Under the pieces are notes generated by a model that made no database searches, was not told the DNA's origin, and saw only the letters and a list, made by a program, of their open reading frames with translations. A stretch of 64,000 nt of DNA. Origin: CAZYTM01 sp964649725. GTDB lineage: Bacteria; Desulfobacterota; Desulfuromonadia; Geobacterales; Geobacteraceae. Each line of letters begins with the position of its first letter. Positions within the stretch are counted from its first letter, which is position 1. The stretch spans positions 277,695 through 341,694 of the forward strand of contig CAZYTM010000004.1 of the NCBI GenBank assembly GCA_964649725.1, read 5' to 3'. Shown in pieces: positions 1 through 8,694 of this stretch. Position numbers and translations under genes: made by a program.

Positions 1-128
1 GCTTGGCTTGGATAATAAATTCGCGATAGATCTTCTTTGGCAGGGTCCAGAGGATTTGCTGCTGGTTCACCAATTACTATGGGGCTAATGATAATTGCTG
101 ATATAATTGCTACTAATATAATCTTCAA
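1..128 (-). CDS. N-terminal fragment of an exported protein, cut by the window edge
   Basis: Reading the minus strand from a TTG at 128 gives 42 codons open to the window edge. The predicted product starts MKIILVAIISAIIISPIVIG, a short basic start followed by a long hydrophobic stretch, and continues with EPAANPLDPAKEDLSRIYYP. This looks like a Sec signal peptide with a cleavage region near residue 20. An AGGA ribosome binding site lies at about 134-137, 5-6 bases before the TTG, and no in-frame ATG is seen nearby. The function cannot be judged from this fragment. It sits downstream of meaB in the same direction with about a 100-base gap, so it may or may not share that operon. Confidence 0.55.
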   Translation of the reverse strand, partial: MKIILVAIISAIIISPIVIGEPAANPLDPAKEDLSRIYYPSQ

Positions 129-229
129 AGAATTCCTATAATATAAATAATATTTATTGTTAATTATAGCTTTAATATTAAATCTTAAATAATACATTAT
201 TTAATTACTGTAGATCAATAATATCAATT

Positions 230-1180
230 TCACTGTCTAATATAGTATTCACTTAAAACTTTTTCTACCGCACTATAAGGATCTGTGGTTTTAGCTATAA
301 TCTCTCCAACTAATTGACGATAATTACCATTAGTCTCAATATGCCGATATACATCCGTAAACAATCTATCTCTCAGAATTTCTAAAAACTGTTTGGACAA
401 TTTATCTTCAATATAATCTGCTATCGCTCCAGAACTAAAAATATATTCACGATGTCTATCAAGCTCATCGACTAAATCATTGATGCCAATATTACGATTT
501 GCTTCAGTCTTGAGAACGAGCGGTTGCCAATCATCATCAACTTTATTAGGGTTCATTTCTAGCATAGTTGTTAAATCACGTGCAGTACGATCTGCGTCAT
601 CCCGATCAGCTTTGTTTACAACAAAAACGTCACCAATCTCCAATATTCCAGCCTTGATCGCCTGGATATCATCTCCCATACCTGGCACCATAACTACTAC
701 CGTAGTATGAGCCATTCTAACGATATCAATTTCATCCTGGCCTACACCTACTGTTTCAATAATTATAACATCTTTGCCCATTGCATCTAAAACACTTACT
801 ACATCAGCTGTTGAGCGTGAAAGGCCGCCTAAATAACCTCTGGTGGCCAGACTTCGTATGAATACTTCCGGATCATCAGCATGGCGATTCATCCTTATTC
901 TATCTCCAAGAATAGCGCCACCTGTAAAGGGACTCGTGGGATCAATTGCCACTACACCGACCTTCATACTTCTTTTCCTATAAACCGAAATCATTTGGTC
1001 GACCAAAGTAGATTTCCCAGCCCCTGGCGGGCCAGTAATACCAACTATGTAAGCATTACCAGTATAAGGAAATAAGTTTTTCAATTCATCTATGGCACTA
1101 ATGAAACCATCATCGATATCTCTCATAAGCTTTGCCACAGCTCTTATATCACCATTAATAATTAGATCTTTTTGATTCAT
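230..1180 (-). CDS. meaB: MeaB/ArgK-type G-protein chaperone of methylmalonyl-CoA mutase
   Basis: 316 aa, the normal length for the MeaB/MMAA family of SIMIBI GTPases, which load and protect adenosylcobalamin in methylmalonyl-CoA mutase. A Walker A motif GPPGAGKST is visible at about residues 50-58, followed by an IIETVGVGQ segment near 140-148 (Walker B/switch) and an NKAD base-recognition motif near 188. The C-terminal helical arm typical of the family is present. The gene lies downstream of the B12-binding mutase subunit and of cobO, and this context strongly supports the MeaB rather than the older 'arginine/ornithine transport kinase' label. The start is the ATG at 1180 after a weak AAAGA site. 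Confidence 0.93.
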   Translation of the reverse strand: MNQKDLIINGDIRAVAKLMRDIDDGFISAIDELKNLFPYTGNAYIVGITGPPGAGKSTLVDQMISVYRKRSMKVGVVAIDPTSPFTGGAILGDRIRMNRHADDPEVFIRSLATRGYLGGLSRSTADVVSVLDAMGKDVIIIETVGVGQDEIDIVRMAHTTVVVMVPGMGDDIQAIKAGILEIGDVFVVNKADRDDADRTARDLTTMLEMNPNKVDDDWQPLVLKTEANRNIGINDLVDELDRHREYIFSSGAIADYIEDKLSKQFLEILRDRLFTDVYRHIETNGNYRQLVGEIIAKTTDPYSAVEKVLSEYYIRQ

Positions 1181-1261
1181 GAATTATCTTTCTGAGCAGG
1201 ATGGCTGTGAAAAATACAAAAAACAATAGCAATATATAACTAAATTAATCCCTAGTATAAT

Positions 1262-1666
1262 TCAAGAACGTGGTCTAACATTATTTTTTACCCATAAAAC
1301 GATATCTTCTGTTGAAGTACCAGGGGTAAATACTTCCACAATACCAGAAGATTTCAATGTCGGTATATCATCATCCGGTATAACTCCTCCACCAAAAACA
1401 ATTATATCCTCAGCTTTTTTTTCTCTTAACAGCTCACAAATCCTCGGCAGCAGAGTATTATGAGCACCAGAAAGTATTGACAACCCGACACAATCCACAT
1501 CTTCTTGAATTGCAGCTGCAACTATCTGTTCAGGGGTCTGATGTAAACCTGTGTAGATGACTTCAAAACCTGCGTCGCGAAATGCACGGGCGATAATTTT
1601 TGCGCCACGATCGTGGCCGTCCAAACCTGGTTTTCCAACAAGCACTCGTAATTTTCTCCCTGCCAT
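1262..1666 (-). CDS. Stand-alone B12-binding (C-terminal/small) subunit of methylmalonyl-CoA mutase
   Basis: 134 aa, consisting of only the cobalamin-binding Rossmann domain. The lower-ligand motif DxHxxG is seen as D16-G-H18-D-R-G21, where H18 would coordinate cobalt. It is followed by an LSILSGAH segment and a glycine-rich FGGGVIPD loop, both typical of the family. In most bacteria this domain is fused to the catalytic TIM barrel, but split mutases with a separate small subunit are known in several lineages. The partner barrel subunit is not in this window. It is flanked by cobO upstream (20-base gap) and meaB downstream, forming a B12-dependent carbon-rearrangement cassette for propionyl-/methylmalonyl-CoA. 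A strong GGGAGG ribosome binding site precedes ATG 1666. Confidence 0.9.
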   Translation of the reverse strand: MAGRKLRVLVGKPGLDGHDRGAKIIARAFRDAGFEVIYTGLHQTPEQIVAAAIQEDVDCVGLSILSGAHNTLLPRICELLREKKAEDIIVFGGGVIPDDDIPTLKSSGIVEVFTPGTSTEDIVLWVKNNVRPRS

Positions 1667-1686
1667 ATGAGCCTCCCAATATATGA

Positions 1687-2217
1687 TTATTTCTCTATCC
1701 CAATACGTGCAGGCACGCCCTTCTTAAAGTAATGTTTAATTTCCCGCATTTCTGTAACTAGATCTGCTGCAGCAATAATTTTTTCATCCGCATCGCGGCC
1801 AGTCAAAACTAACTCTACATTCGCCGGCCTCTCATCAATTAGTTTTAAAACCTCTTCTGCACTAATCAATCCGAAAGAAACTGCTCCATTTATTTCATCT
1901 AGAATAACTATGTCATAGTCCCCACATTTTAGTGCTTGTCTAGCCATATCAAGCGCCTCAATTGCAAGACGACGGTCTTCAGGATCTGGGTTGTCTTTAT
2001 TTATCCACCCATCTCTTCCTGTCTGGATAATTGTTAAATATGGGGATAACTTGGGAGAAACAAGATGTTCACCATAAGGACCGCCACCTTTCATGAACTG
2101 TATCATACATACCATTAGCTCGTGGCCAATGGCACGTAGCGCAAGACCAAGTGCAGCAGTAGTCTTTCCCTTACAATTGCCAGTATATACTTGAACTTGC
2201 CCCTGAATTAATCGCAT
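1687..2217 (-). CDS. cobO: Cob(I)yrinic acid a,c-diamide adenosyltransferase (CobA/CobO family)
   Basis: 176 aa, close to the family's roughly 170-200 aa. The P-loop GNCKGKTT is at residues 13-20, and DIVILDEIN near 102-110 is the Walker B-like segment conserved in CobA/CobO/BtuR proteins. The enzyme transfers the 5'-deoxyadenosyl group from ATP to cob(I)alamin or cob(I)yrinate, making the cofactor used by the mutase encoded just downstream. The rest of a cobalamin synthesis operon is absent, so this copy more likely serves cofactor salvage or supply for methylmalonyl-CoA mutase. Start ATG 2217 has no strong ribosome binding site. Confidence 0.92.
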   Translation of the reverse strand: MRLIQGQVQVYTGNCKGKTTAALGLALRAIGHELMVCMIQFMKGGGPYGEHLVSPKLSPYLTIIQTGRDGWINKDNPDPEDRRLAIEALDMARQALKCGDYDIVILDEINGAVSFGLISAEEVLKLIDERPANVELVLTGRDADEKIIAAADLVTEMREIKHYFKKGVPARIGIEK

Positions 2218-2447
2218 AAGAGTGTTACTTCTATGTTTATGTATAGGTTAAGTAGTCAATGGCGATACAATTAAGTCTATTAACATTTCAGTGACCACTA
2301 AAATACTTAGTAAATTTTAGTAATAGTTAAAATAGCGCGGCTAAATATAACAACTACATCATTATACTGTCAAGGCCATTTCTGGTAATTTGTTACAATT
2401 TACCATAACTTATAGTATTTCAGAGATAATTCATCATGCAATTGAAC

Positions 2448-2476
2448 TTGACAGAAGTAACTGCTTCTGATATTCA
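2448..2476 (+). promoter_or_regulatory. Sigma70-type promoter of tRNA-Val with a dyad in the spacer
   Basis: TTGACA at 2448-2453 is separated by exactly 17 bases from TATTCA at 2471-2476. Transcription would start about 7 bases before the tRNA 5' end at 2490. The inverted repeat CAGAAG (2452-2457) and CTTCTG (2464-2469) overlaps the -35 box and spacer. Confidence 0.65.
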
Positions 2477-2489
2477 ACTATTCATATTA

Positions 2490-2564
2490 GGGCGATTAAC
2501 TCAGCGGGAGAGTGCTACCTTCACACGGTAGAAGTCGCTGGTTCGATCCCAGCATCGCCCACCA
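2490..2564 (+). tRNA. tRNA-Val (anticodon CAC)
   Basis: A 75-base cloverleaf with encoded CCA. The acceptor stem GGGCGAT pairs with ATCGCCC. The anticodon stem CTACC/GGTAG encloses the loop TTCACAC, giving anticodon CAC, which reads GUG valine codons. The T arm GCTGG-TTCGATC-CCAGC is canonical. It is a single, isolated tRNA gene. Confidence 0.95.
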
Positions 2565-3208
2565 ATATATTTGGGATGTCTATGACTACCCACTATCGTT
2601 AATAACAATACATTTTTTAATAACTTTTTCAATTTCATTTCAGATTATCATTTCTCCCAATAGCATGAATGAAATTATCACATGCTAGCAACTTTCTAAG
2701 ATAAAATCTTCGCAATTCATAGTAGTTATGATTTGCATCAGATTTTTTATTATTTATTCATCCCCTTCAAAAACATCATGAGTTTGACTGCTTGCCGATT
2801 CAAGACATATGTCCAATCTGATCCATTAGACAAGTCTCTTCAACTTTACGCCAAACACTTCAACTAGTGGCTTCAACTTTATATACTTATGATTGTAAAT
2901 AGCAAATAGAATTAACATCCAAAATGATGTATTAAAAATTCAATTTTGGAAGGGAATTCATCACATTTTTGATAGTTATACTTATACTTCAATTATTATA
3001 TTTCATTAAAGCGCTACCACTATCGAGAAATAATTTTACCAAAATTCTTTTTATAATATTTGTATGCGAATTAATAGTTCTCAAGCTTTGCCATGAACAT
3101 AATTACCGTGATTTTTTACATGTTTAAAATTTAAACAGAATATTCCGATAATATAAGTGAAGCCTACATTGAATTATAAATATAATAACTCATTCACGGA
3201 GGTTGATA
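2565..3208. other. Long AT-rich intergenic region with no supported gene
   Basis: About 640 bases between tRNA-Val and the Slp lipoprotein gene. No open reading frame with a ribosome binding site, hairpin or repeat stands out. A patch around 2775-2880 is less AT-rich and has a roughly 30-codon open stretch without a convincing start. It might be a decayed gene, but nothing recognisable is left. Confidence 0.5.
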
Positions 3209-3751
3209 ATGGCTCGATATCTTCTATTTACGCTACTTCCACTATTACTTAATACCGGGTGTGTCTGTGCTATAAGTGATGATTCAAGAAAACTAGTCGA
3301 TTCTACCCTTACATTCAGCAATGTTCGAGAAAATCCAGACATCTGGATTGGAAAATACATTATGCTTGGTGGATTGATTGCAAATGTGAAGAACACAAAC
3401 GAAGGAGGACAATTGGAAGTTGTGCAATTAAAACTTGATGATAATGGTATTCCAGAAGATGCTTTTAGTTCAGATGGAAGATTTGTGGCTACCTCTCCCA
3501 ACTTTCTAGATAATATGATTTATAAGCCTGGACGTTTAGTCACTCTTGTAGGAGAGATTAAAGGGAAAAAAATATCGACTCTGGACGAAATCAAATACCT
3601 ATACCCTGTTATTAGAATTAAAGAGATGCATGTATGGAAATCCGCTGAAGAAGAAAATGGCTACCCCTACCCTCCACCAACTCCATATTATGACCCCTAC
3701 TATTCCGGCTATGGTTCTAAAATCTATATGCTTAGACCAACTGCACCGTAA
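3209..3751 (+). CDS. slp: Slp-family outer-membrane lipoprotein
   Basis: 180 aa. The N-terminus MARYLLFTLLPLLLNTGC is a lipoprotein signal with lipobox LNTGC. The body carries segments typical of the Slp (starvation-inducible lipoprotein) family, with VRENPDIWIGKYIMLGG near the start and GRLVTLVGEIKGKK in the middle, and ends in a Tyr/Pro-rich tail (YPYPPPTPYYDPYY). The start was placed at ATG 3209, because GGAGG at about 3198-3202 is properly spaced for it and too close for the upstream TTG at 3203. The biological role of Slp proteins is poorly known; they are linked to envelope stress and stationary phase. The gene stands alone on the plus strand and is followed by a strong hairpin. Confidence 0.82.
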   Translation: MARYLLFTLLPLLLNTGCVCAISDDSRKLVDSTLTFSNVRENPDIWIGKYIMLGGLIANVKNTNEGGQLEVVQLKLDDNGIPEDAFSSDGRFVATSPNFLDNMIYKPGRLVTLVGEIKGKKISTLDEIKYLYPVIRIKEMHVWKSAEEENGYPYPPPTPYYDPYYSGYGSKIYMLRPTAP

Positions 3752-3772
3752 CCTCCACGCTGACAATTAATT

Positions 3773-3802
3773 ATGTGACAGGTGGGACTACACCTGTCAC
3801 AT
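3773..3802. terminator. Hairpin between the convergent genes slp and apgM
   Basis: A perfect 12-bp stem, ATGTGACAGGTG / CACCTGTCACAT, with a 6-base loop GGACTA. It lies between two convergent stop codons. There is no clear T-run on either strand, so it is either a bidirectional terminator without a strong U-tract or a repeat element. Confidence 0.55.
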
Positions 3803-3812
3803 CTCAAATATT

Positions 3813-5021
3813 CTATCGCGACGTATTTTCAATCAGCATTTCCATGAGTCGAAATCCTTCATCGATATATAGCCCAGTTGCTTGTGCTGAATCTTCATCA
3901 TACCCATTTACACTATCATTGACCTGTTCTTCTCCACAAAAAATAATAAATGGTACCGGATCAGAAGTATGAGTCATAATATTAAGTGGTGTCGGATGAT
4001 CAGGTGTGCATAGGATTGAATAATTTGCGTATCGCTTAATGCCCTCTAAAACAGGACCTACGACATATGCATCAAAATCTTCGATTGCCTGAATCTTATG
4101 TGCCATATTACCAGAATGTGACGCTTCGTCAGGCGCTTCTATATGCAGATAAACAAAATCCCTACTCTCAAGTGCTGCTAATGCAGCATCTACCTTGCCA
4201 CTGTAATTAGTATCGATATATCCCGTTACACCAGGCACATTTATGATATCAAGGCCCGCATAGATGCCAATCCCTTTTATTAGATCAACAGCAGATATTA
4301 CAGCACCACTCAGGCCAAATTTTTCCTTATATGAATTAATTCGGGGCGATTTCCCCTGACCCCAGAGCCAGATGGAACTGGCAGGCAAATTACCATCTAT
4401 AAGCCGCTGGCGATTAACTGGATGATCATGAAATAGCATTTGGGAAGCATTAATTAAATATAGTAGTTGGTCCGAAGATTCTCCCTCTGGGAAGTAATCT
4501 ACAACTCCCTTACCTGTTATGTCGTGTGGTGGTGTTGTTTTTAATCGATCATTACCATTTCGCCAAACCATCAAATGTCTATACCCCACACCTGGGAAAA
4601 ACTGGAACTCATCACTGCCAAAATCACGCTGTAAATCATTGATAAGTATTCTACTTTCTTCACTAGAAATATGCCCTGCAGAATAATCCTGCATACTAAG
4701 TGTACCGCCGCGGGCTTGAAGAGTTACTAAGTTCACCCTGAACGCAACATCATTTTTACTTAAAGCGACCCCCATACTAGCAGCTTCAAGAGGTGAACGG
4801 CCAGTATAGCAAGTTCGCGGATCATATCCGAATACAGATAGGTTTGCCACATCACTACCCGCAGGGAGTCCTTCTGGCACAGTTTTAGCGAGCCCTAGTC
4901 TCCCTCGCCTTGCCATAAAATCCATGTTGGGAGTGAACGCTGATTGCAAAGGTGTTCTCTGGCCGAGTTGATCAATTTTTTCATCAGACATACCATCACC
5001 TAGAAGAACTATGTATTTCAT
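3813..5021 (-). CDS. apgM: 2,3-bisphosphoglycerate-independent phosphoglycerate mutase, archaeal (ApgM) type
   Basis: 402 aa, the usual size for the ApgM branch of the alkaline phosphatase superfamily. It interconverts 3- and 2-phosphoglycerate in glycolysis and gluconeogenesis. The N-terminus reads MKYIVLLGDGMSDEK with the DGMSD metal-site motif. Near residues 336-360 the C-terminal metal-binding motifs TPDHPTP and HTSDPVPF are seen. These match ApgM and not the longer GpmI-type enzyme. It lies last in a minus-strand run downstream of xerD, a linkage seen in Geobacter relatives. The start is ATG 5021. Confidence 0.93.
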   Translation of the reverse strand: MKYIVLLGDGMSDEKIDQLGQRTPLQSAFTPNMDFMARRGRLGLAKTVPEGLPAGSDVANLSVFGYDPRTCYTGRSPLEAASMGVALSKNDVAFRVNLVTLQARGGTLSMQDYSAGHISSEESRILINDLQRDFGSDEFQFFPGVGYRHLMVWRNGNDRLKTTPPHDITGKGVVDYFPEGESSDQLLYLINASQMLFHDHPVNRQRLIDGNLPASSIWLWGQGKSPRINSYKEKFGLSGAVISAVDLIKGIGIYAGLDIINVPGVTGYIDTNYSGKVDAALAALESRDFVYLHIEAPDEASHSGNMAHKIQAIEDFDAYVVGPVLEGIKRYANYSILCTPDHPTPLNIMTHTSDPVPFIIFCGEEQVNDSVNGYDEDSAQATGLYIDEGFRLMEMLIENTSR

Positions 5022-5064
5022 ACGTCAACAATCCCTTTCAATAAAGCTAAAAGCCATTTAAGTA

Positions 5065-5967
5065 TCATCCTCGAGGATGGTATTGTTCATGAAGTTGTTT
5101 AAGTCGCTCTCTGGTAATATGTGTATATATCTGTGTAGACGTAAGATCTGAATGCCCAAGCATAATCTGTACACTCCTTAGATCAGCACCATTTTCCAAT
5201 AGATGTGTAGCAAACGAATGTCTTAGAGTATGTGGAGAGATATTCTTTGAAATACCTGCTTGTTTTGCACGCTTCTTAATTATATTCCAAAAAGCCTGAC
5301 GAGACATTCGACACCCAAGTCTGGTTAGAAATAAATATTCACTATTTTGACCACGGTCGAGCCTGAATCTTGTATCCGAAATATAGGATGATAATACTAG
5401 CCGTGCAGATTCGCCTATTGGGATCAGTCTCTCTTTATTCCCCTTTCCAATAGTAATTAGATAACCAGCTTCCAGATTAACATCTCGATTTTTAACCGCT
5501 ACAAGTTCTGATACTCTTAAACCTGTAGCATATAATAGTTCCAGCATTGCCCGATCACGATTATCATTCGTTGAACTCCCCACGGCTGCATACAAAAGGC
5601 GCTCAACTTCACGACCACTTAGGACTATCGGAAGTTTGTTAATCGATTTTGGTGATTCTATTACTGCAGTTGGATTAGTTGAACTATAGTTTTCTAGCAT
5701 AAGAAAACGATGGAACATTCTAACTGCCGATAAAGATCGAGATCTACTGCGAGGCGACAAGCCTGAATCTTTTAAGCTTGTTACGAATGCTGCTACATCT
5801 AGAGGCCTTATTGATGAAATGTTAATATAATTTTTCTGCTCAATAAAATCTAGATATGAAATAATATCATTCCCATAAGCTTTTATTGTATTATTTGACA
5901 GTCCCTTTTCTACTGCCAAATAATTCAGAAAAAGGTCAAGATAGTTATTTATACAATAATCCATCAT
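5065..5967 (-). CDS. xerD: XerC/XerD-type tyrosine recombinase
   Basis: 300 aa with the full catalytic set of a site-specific tyrosine recombinase: R151 (GLRVSEL), K175 (GKGNKER), H246xxR249 (SPHTLRH), H272 (LGHSD) and nucleophile Y281 (TQIYTH). An N-terminal SAM-like DNA-binding domain covers about residues 5-95. Length and motifs fit chromosome dimer resolution recombinases acting at dif, and nothing nearby suggests an integron or phage integrase. The gene overlaps the end of glnD by about 23 bases, so translation may be coupled. The start is the first of two adjacent ATG codons at 5967; the second is equally possible. Confidence 0.93.
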   Translation of the reverse strand: MMDYCINNYLDLFLNYLAVEKGLSNNTIKAYGNDIISYLDFIEQKNYINISSIRPLDVAAFVTSLKDSGLSPRSRSRSLSAVRMFHRFLMLENYSSTNPTAVIESPKSINKLPIVLSGREVERLLYAAVGSSTNDNRDRAMLELLYATGLRVSELVAVKNRDVNLEAGYLITIGKGNKERLIPIGESARLVLSSYISDTRFRLDRGQNSEYLFLTRLGCRMSRQAFWNIIKKRAKQAGISKNISPHTLRHSFATHLLENGADLRSVQIMLGHSDLTSTQIYTHITRERLKQLHEQYHPRG

Positions 5968-8668
5968 CTATAGCATTCAATAATCTGTTCTTGATTTCTG
6001 CCAATTTTTCATCACTTGCTATTTTATGGCCAAATATATCTTTAACGTAAAACACATCAGCAACCTGGTCAACTTTAGTCGATATCTTTGAAACACCAAT
6101 ATATAAACCCAATTCGGTCAAAGTGCTGGTAATTTTATAAAGCAATCCTATTTTATCGTGAGTATATACGTCAATCACAGAATAATCTTCAGAGACAATA
6201 TTATCAATATCTACTCTTGATGGAAATCTTGGCTTTGGTCGGTCCATAAGTATATTAGCCCGTTGGCGACGTTGCACAAGTTTATTTACTTGGATTTTAC
6301 CTGTAAGAACGAGTTGCAAATCCTCCTTCACGCGTTCCCAACGTTTATCATCTGTTATTATGAACCCCTGTGGAGAATTAACTTGCAAAATATCTAATAC
6401 TTTGCCGTTATTACTAGTATGGATCTGAGCACCAAGTATATTGATACCATTCGCAGCCATTACCCCAGTAATCATAGAAAATAGGCCAGGTATGTCATAA
6501 GTACATATAGTATAATTTGAATAACCAACATCTAAATCATGGTTGATCTTGACAATTAAAGTTTTATTATCAAGTAAAGACAAAAGTATCTTCACATGCT
6601 CCGATAATACTTGGGGAGAGTTTGAGAGTATATGACGTGTAGATAGTGCTTTAAATTCTTCTTTGATTACATGAGGAGAATAGTCATCCCCTAGTAGTTC
6701 TATTACTTTTCTTTTTACCCTATTAACACGTTCACTACTAGCTTCAAGTTTGAAATCTCCTCGTTCAAGCACCTGATAGGCTTTTTCATATAATTCCTGA
6801 AGAAGTGAAGCCTTCCATTCCGTCCAGACTTCAGGCCCGACCGCTTTAATATCAGCATAAGTCAACATATACAACATTTTGAGATTTTCACTCTTACCTA
6901 ACTGTTTTGCAAATTGTATAATCATTTTTTCATCATGCAGGTCTCTTCTTTGAGCTATATGAGCCATTACTACATGATGTCTAACCAAAAATTCAAGAGA
7001 ATCGGCGTCTTCACGAGACAAGAAAAGTCGACGGGCTATAGTTGGCACCATATCAGCTCCTCTATCGGCATGTCCTCCTCCCTCCCCTTTACCAATATCG
7101 TGCAATAGTACAGATAAGACTAGAAGTTCACGCTTGTCAACTTCACGAGCTAATTGAGTCAATAACGGTAATTGTACTGCTTGTTCACCAAGCCAAAGTT
7201 TTTCAGTTTCTTCCACCGCAAATAATGAATGAATGTCTACCGTGTAAATATGATAAAGGTCATGCTGCACTTTACAATATATCCGCTCTAACTCAGGAAT
7301 AAATCTATTGAGAAATTCTAAATGATGCATCAATTTAAGTGTTTCAGCTACGCCTTTTTCTGCACGCAGTATAGTTAGGAATGAATTATTTACATCACGA
7401 TTTCGGCGGAATTTATCATTCACTAAATCAAGACTACGCCTTATCAATCCTTTCACTTTAATATTTAATGACACACCATGTTTCTGAGCATATTCAAATA
7501 TTCGCATTAGACGAACAGGCTCTTTTTCGACCATCAATTCGTCTGGAATTACCAATTCATTTTTTAGTATATAAAAACCCTCACCTATTGGCCTGCGAAT
7601 AAAATACCCAAGAATTTTCAATGCGCCTTCTTCACGCCAGACACATTTTGATATAAGCTGTGATGAAAAATGCTCTACCTTTGTCGCATGTAAATAATAG
7701 TCACGCATGAACTCTTCAACAGCAAGAATCTTCCCATTGTCGCAATACTTTAAAAACTCTGCTAATTTAATCTGGGATTCAAAAGTAAGTTGATCATTCT
7801 TTCTGCCCGCTTGGTAGTGAAGTTCATTTCTGATTCGCCACAGATATGAGAGAGAATTATAATATTCATTAAGTTCATCTTCTGACAATATTCCTTTAAT
7901 TATCAATTCTCTAGGATGATTTACCTTGTACTTAATTTTAGCAACCCATAGTGCGGTATGAAGATCTCTAAGAGCTCCTTTACCTTCCTTAACATTTGGT
8001 TCCAAGGTATAAACTGTTGAACCATATTTTTCTCGTCTTTTTTTTAACTCTTCGATTTTCGCTTTAATAAAATTATCGCTTCCTTTAGCAAGAATTTGTG
8101 CAAGCATAGTTTTATTAAATTCTTTAAATAAAATTCTACTCCCAATTATAAATCGAGAGTCAAGAAGTGCTGTTTTAACTGTAAGATCTTCTCGAGCCAT
8201 ATCCACGCAATCATTGATTGTTCGCACTGAATACCCTACGTCAAGCCGCATATCCCAAAGAAAATAAAGTAACTTTTGGGCTATATCTTCTATTCTTTTT
8301 GGTTCCTTTCCACTATGTAAAAACATGAGGTCAATATCTGAATACGGGTTTAATTCACCTCGGCCATAACCTCCAATTGATACCAATGTCAACTGTTCAC
8401 GAACACGACGATAACCTGCAGCAAGGTCTCTAGTTATACATTTAAACAGCTTTTTTATGAGTAAATCAGTCATTGCTGTTATCGCAATTACAACATCTGA
8501 ACCAGTCGCATCAGATGAATGTAATTCTTTTATCATATTTCGGTAGTGATTAAGGTAATGCTTACAAGAAGCCAAATAAAGCGGGCGTTTCTCTTCAAAA
8601 GATGCTCTACCAGCATCTCCTTCGTTATATGACTCATCAGGGAAATATCTGTCTATGTCAAAATCCAT
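5945..8668 (-). CDS. glnD: Bifunctional PII uridylyltransferase/uridylyl-removing enzyme
   Basis: 907 aa, normal for GlnD. Domains in order: nucleotidyltransferase (GGYGRGELNPYSDIDL near residue 95-115, with the catalytic G-S/Y...D-x-D pattern), a GlnE-like linker region, an HD phosphohydrolase domain (LLHDIGKGEGGGHAD, near 525), and two C-terminal ACT domains (YDIPGLFSMITGVM and YTHDKIGLLYKITSTL). It senses glutamine and modifies the PII protein to control nitrogen assimilation. The start was set at ATG 8668, with GAGG five bases upstream, rather than at the preceding TTG. It is preceded by amiC with a 26-base gap. Confidence 0.95.
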   Translation of the reverse strand: MDFDIDRYFPDESYNEGDAGRASFEEKRPLYLASCKHYLNHYRNMIKELHSSDATGSDVVIAITAMTDLLIKKLFKCITRDLAAGYRRVREQLTLVSIGGYGRGELNPYSDIDLMFLHSGKEPKRIEDIAQKLLYFLWDMRLDVGYSVRTINDCVDMAREDLTVKTALLDSRFIIGSRILFKEFNKTMLAQILAKGSDNFIKAKIEELKKRREKYGSTVYTLEPNVKEGKGALRDLHTALWVAKIKYKVNHPRELIIKGILSEDELNEYYNSLSYLWRIRNELHYQAGRKNDQLTFESQIKLAEFLKYCDNGKILAVEEFMRDYYLHATKVEHFSSQLISKCVWREEGALKILGYFIRRPIGEGFYILKNELVIPDELMVEKEPVRLMRIFEYAQKHGVSLNIKVKGLIRRSLDLVNDKFRRNRDVNNSFLTILRAEKGVAETLKLMHHLEFLNRFIPELERIYCKVQHDLYHIYTVDIHSLFAVEETEKLWLGEQAVQLPLLTQLAREVDKRELLVLSVLLHDIGKGEGGGHADRGADMVPTIARRLFLSREDADSLEFLVRHHVVMAHIAQRRDLHDEKMIIQFAKQLGKSENLKMLYMLTYADIKAVGPEVWTEWKASLLQELYEKAYQVLERGDFKLEASSERVNRVKRKVIELLGDDYSPHVIKEEFKALSTRHILSNSPQVLSEHVKILLSLLDNKTLIVKINHDLDVGYSNYTICTYDIPGLFSMITGVMAANGINILGAQIHTSNNGKVLDILQVNSPQGFIITDDKRWERVKEDLQLVLTGKIQVNKLVQRRQRANILMDRPKPRFPSRVDIDNIVSEDYSVIDVYTHDKIGLLYKITSTLTELGLYIGVSKISTKVDQVADVFYVKDIFGHKIASDEKLAEIKNRLLNAIDDGLLYK

Positions 8669-8694
8669 CAAAACCTCATGCTATTCAGAAGAAA

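Noticed and set aside
2775..2880. Gene remnant or integrated fragment beside tRNA-Val
   Set aside because: A short open stretch with slightly higher GC but no recognisable protein, no repeat of the tRNA 3' end and no integrase.
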